This document shows positions 56,776-64,000 of a stretch of DNA of 64,000 nt, piece after piece. The stretch is from assembly GCF_026262505.1 (NCBI RefSeq), contig NC_067208.1:7697962-7761961 (forward strand). The letters run 5' to 3'. The translations under genes were made by a program, and so were the position numbers. Origin of the DNA: Trichomonas vaginalis G3 (taxonomy: Eukaryota > Parabasalia > Trichomonadida > Trichomonadidae). The notes beneath the pieces are model-generated. The model was not told the DNA's origin. It did no database searches and was given only the letters and a program-made list of their open reading frames with translations. How positions within the stretch are numbered: position 1 is the first letter of the stretch; each line of letters opens with the position of its first letter.

Positions 56776-57629
56776 AAAATTATATTTTTTATCGTTTGAT
56801 AGTAGTTGTATATGAAACTAAGTTCTAAGTAAAACGCATGGTATAATGGAATTATTCTTTTTCTTCCATCTGTAGTAAACCATACTTGAAAGTCTGAAAT
56901 ACTTCCACTTGGTGGTTCGTATAACTTTGTAGGTTTTTCGTAAAAGTCATTTGCCAAGCATAAGAAAGAGTTTTGGGCGCCAGAAAATGAAGCATGAACT
57001 ATCACAGCATCTTGGTCGAAAACATCTTTAAATAAATATGGTTCATCTCTTGCATATCGACTGTAGATATTTGCTAAAGGAGGTTCAACTTTCTGATTTA
57101 ACATTCTTTGCAAATAATACCATGACATTGCAGTGAATTCTGTATATATTTGTTCGTCTTTATTTGGATTGTCTTCGTAGATTTGAAATGACACTTGTGA
57201 ATTTTGTTTGTCATATACAATTCTCACATAAAGTGTGCTATTGGTATTCTCATATTCATCAGCATATTTTGCATAACATGAATTTATTTTATCTTCTATA
57301 TTTTTTAATGCAGTCTGTAGAGAAGATGAGAGGTCAACTTGTATTAGCTCAATTTCTTCCCACATTTTTCGTTTCCCTTCAGATATATAATCTATATGAA
57401 ACCTTACAATAAATGGAAAACTTTTATCTTCTACAGACACAAACTTCATTCTACGAAAGCCAATAGCTTTTGTGACGGATGGGTCTCTTAACCATCTTAA
57501 TGGGTAGTCAAAACGATAGCCTTCATGCTTTACGGTATCTGTCTCAAACTTTTGACCGACATTAGTAAAAAGTTCATCTAATGGTTTAGTTGTAGCAACT
57601 CTAGAATTTTCTTTTTCTATTGGAAGCAT
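56772..57629 (-). CDS. capsid-associated protein, 285 aa (Maverick-3 copy)
   Basis: Looks whole and differs from 27801-28649 at few positions (for example a longer C-terminus). Same FDYPLRWLRDPSVTKAIGFR signature. Divergent from the fibre gene with an 18-bp spacer (57630-57647). Confidence 0.55.
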   Translation of the reverse strand: MLPIEKENSRVATTKPLDELFTNVGQKFETDTVKHEGYRFDYPLRWLRDPSVTKAIGFRRMKFVSVEDKSFPFIVRFHIDYISEGKRKMWEEIELIQVDLSSSLQTALKNIEDKINSCYAKYADEYENTNSTLYVRIVYDKQNSQVSFQIYEDNPNKDEQIYTEFTAMSWYYLQRMLNQKVEPPLANIYSRYARDEPYLFKDVFDQDAVIVHASFSGAQNSFLCLANDFYEKPTKLYEPPSGSISDFQVWFTTDGRKRIIPLYHAFYLELSFIYNYYQTIKNIIF

Positions 57630-57647
57630 ATTTTATCTATAATAAAA

Positions 57648-59578
57648 ATGTCAAATGAAACAGCGTCTATGAGAGAAATACAACACAACCGACAACTCAT
57701 TATGCAAGCTCTAAATAAGAACACAACAAACTTTTCAAACTATTCTAAGATATCTGAGTCATTGAAAGAAGGAAACTTAAAACTGACAATAAACCCTATG
57801 ACAGATGAGTTTCTATTTCAAGACAATAAGAACAATACTGTCTGTATAAATCCAACAAAAGGAACTTTAAACGAGAAACCTATAAATGAACTTCTTTTGA
57901 AAGCAGATGTTGACACAAAGCTGACAAAGAATATGTAGACGATGCAATAGCAAAAGAAGAAGAAAGAGCTAACAATGCTTATGCAACAAAAGAACTTACT
58001 CATCCTGAACTAGCAGACAAAACATATGTTGACAATAAAATGTCAAGTGAAGTGACAAGAGCTGAAAACGAATATTCTAAAAAGACTCATATACATTATA
58101 TTAACCAAATACCAAGTCTTAAGGAAACATTAGAGACAAAAGCAAATAAGACTCATACACATTCTATATCTGATATTACAAACTTACAAGAAACCTTAAA
58201 CAGGAAAAGTGACGTTGGACATACACATACCATTGCAAATATTACAAACTTACAAGAAACCTTAAACAGGAAAAGTGACGTTGGACATACACATACCATT
58301 GCAAATATTACAAACTTACAAGAAACCTTAAACAGGAAAAGTGACGTTGGACATACACATACCATTGCAAATATTACAAACTTACAAGAAACATTAGAGA
58401 CAAAAGCAGATAAGACTCATACACATTCTATATCTGATATTACAAACTTACAAGAAACCTTAAACAGGAAAAGTGCCGTTGGACATACACATACATCTTC
58501 TGAAATAACAGACTTAAACGTTAGCCTTGAAAAGAAAGCAGATAAAACATATGTCAATGAAATATACCAAAGTTTGATAGGAACAAAAAATATTGAAACT
58601 ATTGTTGGTGACTTTTCTGTCAATGAAGAATAAATATTTTAGATGGCAGTTGGTACAGTCCTTAGAAAATGGTACACGGTATAAACTCATTCCGAAAAAT
58701 AACAATGAAATGTATGTAAGCTATAAAAAGAATGATGGTACACAAGTTAAAGTTCCATTAGACAACAACTGCTACTTAAACTTATATGGAGACGAACAAA
58801 AGAAATATTTAAGAGTTTATGAAATGGCAGATATGACATTGCCTGACCCAGCTCCAGCACCACATTATTATGACTATGGAGATGACGACAGAACACCACA
58901 TGTAGATGAACAAAAGCTAACATTATATTCTAGATTATTATAGATATAAAAGATATAATGCAATAGAAAAAACGAGAATAGTATATATTATACAGATGAC
59001 AGAAATAAATATTATAGTCAAGATTTTACCTACCCTGAAAACATAAGATTATATTATAAAAAATATTCTGACACAAACCAGAAGAAACCTGAAATAGTTG
59101 CACTATATTTTAAGTTCAAAAAAGAGACAATCCTATAATATCTCATATGTTTGATTTAATGAACCAGTAGGTTCTTTTATACATCTATGGAAGCAAGAGG
59201 TCCTCAAGTAATGTTTGGTGTTGGTGCATGGGAACAAATAGTCGACAGGTTTTTGTATTGTGCAAACTCTTCAAAGGAAACAGGTGGAAGTAAAACGATT
59301 TCAGGTGAAAATTTACCTGCACACAGTCACTACATAGATTTAAGTACATCTCAAGCAGGTTGGCATAAGCATAGATATTGGGATTGGTCAGGAATGACAA
59401 AAGGTAAAGGATATGATGTTAAAGACGAGTTAAGTTTGCTATAAATTGTTACTGGGATGACACGCAGGGAGAAGGAAACCATACACATTTCGTTTCAGGA
59501 TATACGCAAACAACGGGACAAAGTAAAGAATACATGCACCTTACATGACAGTTTACGCATGGTATAGAAATTGCTTAG
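57648..59578 (+). pseudogene. phage-type tail-fibre protein (Maverick-3 copy)
   Basis: Same head as in Maverick-2, then a longer shaft of about six 22-residue HTH repeats (HTHTIANITNLQETLNRKSD), a middle module not seen in the other two fibres (YKLIPKNNNEMYVSYKKNDG...EQKKYLRVYEMADMTLP), and a tail-collar knob (WEQIVDRFLYCANSSKETGG). Broken, about five breaks. Likely an attachment fibre. Confidence 0.72.
58163..58425 (+). repeat. 66-bp tandem repeats in the fibre shaft
   Basis: Units start at the CATACACAT (HTH) codons and read ATTGCAAATATTACAAACTT then ACAAGAAACCTTAAACAGGA. About four copies in direct tandem, two or three of them apparently identical. Maverick-2 has one complete unit at each of two places. 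Confidence 0.85.
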
Positions 59579-60533
59579 TCGTCATTTCAACTTCTTTAGC
59601 ATATTCGTCAGGAGTTGTCTTATATTTGTTAGGAACTGTCTTTGAAAGTATACCACCTTGAACTTTGACAAGTTTGAAACGAGGTCTGGCAATAGTAGTT
59701 TTATCTTCTGCTTGCAGTGTGTACATTTTGCCATGTTTGCCTAAAACTTCATAATATTCTCTTGTATACTTTCTTCTATTTTTACGAACACGAATGTGAG
59801 TACCTGTCGGGTTCCCATTGTTGTCATAGTCAATAGTATTTTCATATGGGTCGCGTTTAGGTATTTCTATTTTTACTTTGTCACCTTTCTGAAGTTTGAA
59901 GCCCGGCATTCTTTCTTGTTTGTCTCTTTTGACTAAATTATTAAATATATAGTCTTTCTCTAAGTCAGGGTTGTTTTTCATTTCTTCGGGGAGTGGTTTC
60001 CCAAACCTTTTTGTTTACGGTTATTGTAAATATTTAAAACTTGTCTCATCTTTGCCATGGGAGAAGTGTCTATATTTGTCGTCATATGACATTTCATTTG
60101 CTTCACCACCTTGTGGTTGGTTTAAGTCTCTTAACATTTTTATACAACCGTCAATGACACCAAGAGCAGAATGGTTTTGGTCGACAATGAAATATTGGTT
60201 TACATTTTTTGAACGCAGATAGTTTTTTACATCATCTGATTTGAAAGAACTTTCACAGTCAGATGTCAGTTTTGTTGGATGGTATTTGTCAACGAATATT
60301 GTCAAAGCAGTTTTCACATCTAAAATATTTTTGGACCATAATGGTATGGCTTCACAGTATCTTGTGTTTTGACCAACAAATATTAACCAGTATGGAGGTC
60401 CATCTGTTCTAACTCTCGGAATGTTTTCCAAGATATCCATAAACCAAGCATTTGGTGTTGAACTAAAGATTTTTATCATGAGTGCTTTCTTTGTCGCTTT
60501 AGAAACATAGGGGTCCTTGTTTGGATTCGTCAT
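59575..60533 (-). pseudogene. rve integrase of Maverick-3
   Basis: It starts MTNPNKDPYVSKATKKALMI, with YWLIFVGQNTRYCEAIPLWS, KLTSDCESSFKSDDVKNYLR and HSALGVIDGCIKMLRDLNQP in order (rve core), then the SH3-like half (GFKLQKGDKVKIEIPKRDPY). Close to 30201-31155. Broken, about one or two breaks. Confidence 0.78.
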
Positions 60534-60550
60534 TTTTTACCCTATAAGAA

Positions 60551-60952
60551 ATGGGTTTATTTGGCGCATTAGCAGGAGTCGCATCCAGATTTTTACCCGC
60601 AGTGGGAACAATAGCCAGAGGTGCATTTGGAATTGGAAGGAAGATTTTGAGTACATTAGGTATACTTAAAGAGAAAGCACAACCTATTATACAAACTGTA
60701 CAGAAAGGTTGGGATGTAGCACGAGATGCAACAAATCTTATTCCAAATCCTGAAACAAGAGGAAAAGTTCAAGGATGGATGGACAATGTAGGAAGACAAG
60801 CAGGAAACTATTATAACAAAGCAAATGACTACTATAACCAAGCAGGACACTATATGGACCAAGGTGAAAGATTCTTTAACAGAGGATATAACCATGCACA
60901 ACAGTGGGTAAACAATAACCAACCGCAACCACCTCAAACTTGGGGAATGTAA
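60551..60952 (+). CDS. amphipathic Gly/Ala-rich protein, 133 aa (Maverick-3 copy)
   Basis: Nearly identical to 31172-31573 (Val to Ala and Ala to Thr type changes). Same MGLFGALAGVASRFLPAVGT start. 17 bp from the divergent integrase start. Confidence 0.55.
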   Translation: MGLFGALAGVASRFLPAVGTIARGAFGIGRKILSTLGILKEKAQPIIQTVQKGWDVARDATNLIPNPETRGKVQGWMDNVGRQAGNYYNKANDYYNQAGHYMDQGERFFNRGYNHAQQWVNNNQPQPPQTWGM

Positions 60953-60970
60953 ATTTTTTACTGAGATGAA

Positions 60971-61123
60971 ATGAACAATACAGCATTGAGACAAATGAGT
61001 TCAAGATGGATTTGTCGGCTTCCAGCAGTTACACCACGTGTTTGTAAAGTTCTTCCTATACCTCAGGAAGTTTTAGACCGACTTAAAAAACCTAAACAAC
61101 CAGTTGAAAACAAACCAAACTAA
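60971..61123 (+). CDS. small basic protein, 50 aa
   Basis: MNNTALRQMSSRWICRLPAV, PIPQEVLDRLKKPKQPVENK. Counterpart of 31593-31760. Leader TTTTTTACTGAGATGAA. Confidence 0.5.
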   Translation: MNNTALRQMSSRWICRLPAVTPRVCKVLPIPQEVLDRLKKPKQPVENKPN

Positions 61124-61142
61124 AATTTTTTACTGAGATGAA

Positions 61143-61727
61143 ATGACCGAAGAAGTTGAAACGGTAGATTTGACACCACAAACAAAAAGTTCAGAACCAT
61201 TGTCAAAACCTGTCAAAGAACTTACAGATGAAGAGAAAAATTCAATAATAGAAAGTGCCAGGTCTGGAAATACAAACCCTAACTATAAAGTCACTTTTCA
61301 TAGAAATGGAACGGCTAGTATCTCAAAAAAGAAACAGACTCTCACAAATAAAATATTGAAGTCTGAAGGAGCTTTCGAGACAACAGATGGAAAAGTTTAC
61401 TTCACTGACCAACAGTTCATTATAGAACATCTCATTGACTTAGAGTCGAAATATTCTAAACTTTACAACAAACACAAAAAGTTGAAAGGAAAACAAAAAC
61501 AAATGGCATATGATATTTATGAAGATGTTGACGACACAACTGTTCCTGCAAGTGAAGTAAAGTCAGAGGAACCGAAAAGTGACGAAAAACCGATAGAAGA
61601 AGAAAAACCAAAAACTGAAGATAAACCAAAACCAAAGTTTAGTTTCCAAACTAAACCAAGTCAACCTTCATTAGCTGGTATGGGTTGGCGTCAAAGACTT
61701 ATGGCAGCAGGCGGTTATGTAAAGTAA
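61143..61727 (+). CDS. small virion-block protein with ~40-residue module, 194 aa (Maverick-3 copy)
   Basis: Counterpart of 31767-32351, whole, with changes confined mainly to the acidic linker (EEEKPKTEDKPKPKFSFQ). Same module and same end. Confidence 0.5.
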   Translation: MTEEVETVDLTPQTKSSEPLSKPVKELTDEEKNSIIESARSGNTNPNYKVTFHRNGTASISKKKQTLTNKILKSEGAFETTDGKVYFTDQQFIIEHLIDLESKYSKLYNKHKKLKGKQKQMAYDIYEDVDDTTVPASEVKSEEPKSDEKPIEEEKPKTEDKPKPKFSFQTKPSQPSLAGMGWRQRLMAAGGYVK

Positions 61728-61756
61728 AGAAAAAAAATTTTTTTATTTTTATAAAA

Positions 61757-63911
61757 ATGCCCCCATATAGAATGGATAGAAAGTCTGCTAGAATAAAAGC
61801 AGAGTTACAAAGATATGGTTGGAGAGTTTCGAAGAATTTTAAATATAGGAAGGGAAGACCCATAAAAGTCTATGACAAATTGTCTGGTCTTCGCTACGAA
61901 ATGGATTTGGAAACAGCACGTGCAAATTATCCAAACAGACTAGAGAGGTTAGAAGAAGAACGTCTTATGGACATGCCTTTCGATGTTAGTGAACCTCAAG
62001 TTGAAGGACACGACGGCTTTGCCAGATTCTACTGGAAACATGACGAACAATTGCATCCTTTGAGAAGGAAAAAAGGAAAAGGTGAAGACGCACATGCTCC
62101 CATGGAAAGAACAAGATATGCATATGAAAAGTATCGTGAAGTTAGAAGTCAAATTACATCTGGTCGAACCTTTACAGTAAACTTTGACGAAGGAAAGAAC
62201 AAAGAAGGCTTCATGGGAGTACTTGCTGCAATTCAAGACGGAAATAAGAAAGGACACAATCTCAGATTGACCATAACAGATTTGGATGGTCACATTTACT
62301 ATGCACATGGCAATGAACAAACAGCCGCAAAACTTCTTGACGCTTTCAAGACTACAAAGAGAGAACAAATGGTTGACTCCGACTCAGACATTTTGAATGC
62401 AATTGAAGGAATTGCAAGTGTCAAGTTCGAATGGTACCAACCTAACCCTCAAGCAGTCAGACAACATGCTGGATACTTCCCCTTCATAAATAAGTCTGAC
62501 ATTGACTTGACAAGGTATGGAATTTACAATTCAATTGAAACAATTGTCAATGAACCTTGCATTCTTACATGTCTCAGGAACTCTGGTCTTGTTACAGATC
62601 AGAAGATGAAGTATCTTGAGTCATGTGTGAAGACAAGGTACATTCTCAGAGGTCAATTGGCAAAAAATTGCACCGTTGGCAAATGTCAATATCCGAGTCA
62701 ACATACCTACAGCTAAAGGTTCTTCACATGACGACTATGTTGTTGACAAAGACTTACCATGGTTGAAGATTGTAATTGTCCACAACCACTTCATGTTGAA
62801 CGAAAGTCTTACAAACCCATTCTTTGGTAAAAGTAAGTGCAACATTGTCAGAGCTGTAAACATTCTTTTCGAGAAAGGTTTGTTGGAACCAATTCCAGAT
62901 GACAAGCTGACAGAAACTTTTGTACCAAAAGACGAAACAAACTTTTCATTGTTAGCAAGACCAAAAGTTGTTCCAGACAAAGTTCTAGTACAAAAGAAGT
63001 ACACAGTTCCACAAGGGGTTGGTATGTTCGGATACCAACCTGAACCAGAAGAACTTCCAATGAGGTTGCAAGAACTTCAAGATGCTATAAACAAACTTCC
63101 ATTGAGACATCCAATTGACGTCAAATTGTATTGGAGAGCATCTGAGTTAGGTCAGAAGGTTTTATATGAAACAGGTTGCTTCGACGATGTTTATGAGATA
63201 ACAGGAGAAGTTTCTCAGAAGATAAGAGACTCACTTGAATTTCCACAAACTGGACCAATTGGTTGCGATAAGTTCGACTCAGATGAAAAGATATACTATG
63301 TCGACCTTAACGCTGCATACATGAGGTTTGTCCAATATATTCCGACTGGAATTCCAAACGAAGATGGTGAGTTCCCGGGAAGGAACTATACAGTTGGAAA
63401 AGTCATACAACAACTGTATGATATTAGGAAAGCTTCAAACCCCAAACTTGCAATGACACTCAAATTGCTTATGAATTCGACATGGGGATATTCCATTAAG
63501 AAACCTCAAGAGATGAAGAGTAAACATTATGAGAAGGTCGACAACTTTGTTGAAAGGTTTTCTCCTTTTGTTTTGAAGTACGAATTCACTCAAGGTCAAA
63601 GTGGCTTAGTAACCACATTAAAACCTATTGTCGAACATTGGTCTTACCCTCAGTTCGCAAAGGCAGTCCTTGACAACTACAACAAATTCTTCTCCGAAGT
63701 CAAATCCAAAGTGAAGGTTTACTATGAGAACATTGACGCACTCATGACGAACGAAGAAGGATACAACAAACTTATTGAAATGGGAATGGTCAGTGAAAAG
63801 ATGGGTCAATTCAAATTGGACAAAATTTTCACCGAAGTTCATGTCCTCTCCAAGCGTAAGTACTGGGGTGTTAAAGAAGATGGTGAAATAGTTAAACATT
63901 GCATGAAATAA
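61757..63911 (+). pseudogene. divergent family B DNA polymerase (Maverick-3 copy)
   Basis: Same order as 32383-34534, including YYVDLNAAYMRF, LKLLMNSTWGYSIKKP and KRKYWG. Changes relative to Maverick-2 are scattered and mostly synonymous. Broken, about one break. Confidence 0.68.
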
Positions 63912-63938
63912 AAAATTTTTATTCGAATTTGAATTAAA

Positions 63939-64000
63939 ATGTGGGAATTCTTGGGAACGGGAAAGGCTTATTTACTTGAGGAACAGGTAAAGGTGGTGGA
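63939..64000 (+). CDS. start of a further Maverick-3 gene (cut by window)
   Basis: MWEFLGTGKAYLLEEQVKVV after a TTTTTATTCGAATTTGAATT leader. No counterpart in Maverick-2, which departs here into its GC-richer block. Too short to identify. Confidence 0.35.
   Translation, partial: MWEFLGTGKAYLLEEQVKVV

Larger units (their letters stand above)
54921..64000. mobile_element. Maverick-3 (Maverick/Polinton), left part
   Basis: It begins AGTGGGGCTTCCAGGCACTT and runs past the window end, same orientation as Maverick-2. Parts in view: methyltransferase, small membrane protein, amphipathic proteins, capsid-associated protein, fibre, rve integrase, virion-block proteins, divergent PolB and the start of one more gene. 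From 55195 to 63911 it matches 26218-34534 closely (mostly scattered base changes), so the two share a recent ancestor; after the PolB gene they differ completely. Fossil, about ten breaks in the visible part. Confidence 0.85.

Overview
The window is A+T-rich DNA made almost entirely of mobile elements. It looks like the genome of a parabasalid protist, most probably Trichomonas vaginalis. The reasons are several large Maverick/Polinton elements close together, an IS481EU-like DNA transposon, start codons only a few bases downstream of TCAYW-type initiator sequences, and very little ordinary host coding sequence. The species call is inference from content; no marker gene is present.

Layout. 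(1) Positions 1-306 are host flank. (2) Maverick-1 spans 307-22708, with 665-bp terminal inverted repeats that match wherever I compared them and a short target-site duplication. Its parts are a gene inside each terminal repeat, capsid and packaging genes, a tail-fibre-like protein, an rve integrase, a run of regulator cassettes with palindromic repeat arrays (9.6-13.6 kb), a protein-primed PolB, then a major-capsid block. (3) Positions 22714-25930 are host or old-repeat DNA. (4) Maverick-2 spans 25931-51321 and belongs to a different lineage. It carries a Dam-like adenine methyltransferase, membrane-active small proteins, fibre, integrase and a divergent PolB; a GC-richer block of small genes including an HNH nuclease; one repeat-bracketed cassette; and a packaging ATPase, SF3 helicase, penton and major capsid block. 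(5) Positions 51322-54920 hold an IS481EU-like transposon (51351-54428), itself interrupted by a 1.05-kb element full of perfect hairpins. (6) Maverick-3 runs from 54921 past the window end and is a close sister of the left part of Maverick-2.

How the parts work together. Each Maverick is built as a virus-like replicon: integrase for insertion, PolB (and SF3 helicase) for copying, A32-type ATPase and double-jelly-roll capsid for a particle, amphipathic peptides possibly for membrane passage, and a trimeric phage-type fibre for attachment. All three are treated here as fossils. Maverick-1 still has both ends and many whole genes but about ten or more breaks; Maverick-2 has about twenty or more; the visible part of Maverick-3 has about ten. 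Maverick-1 looks young from its matching ends, and Maverick-2 and -3 are recently diverged from each other.

The most unusual material is regulatory. A family of 12-bp-phased palindromic arrays, often centred on GATC, brackets a cassette gene that is nearly the same in two otherwise distant Maverick lineages. One such unit is present in Maverick-2 at a site that is empty in Maverick-3. Small GC-rich hairpins with compensating base changes also recur in terminal repeats, intergenic DNA and coding sequence.
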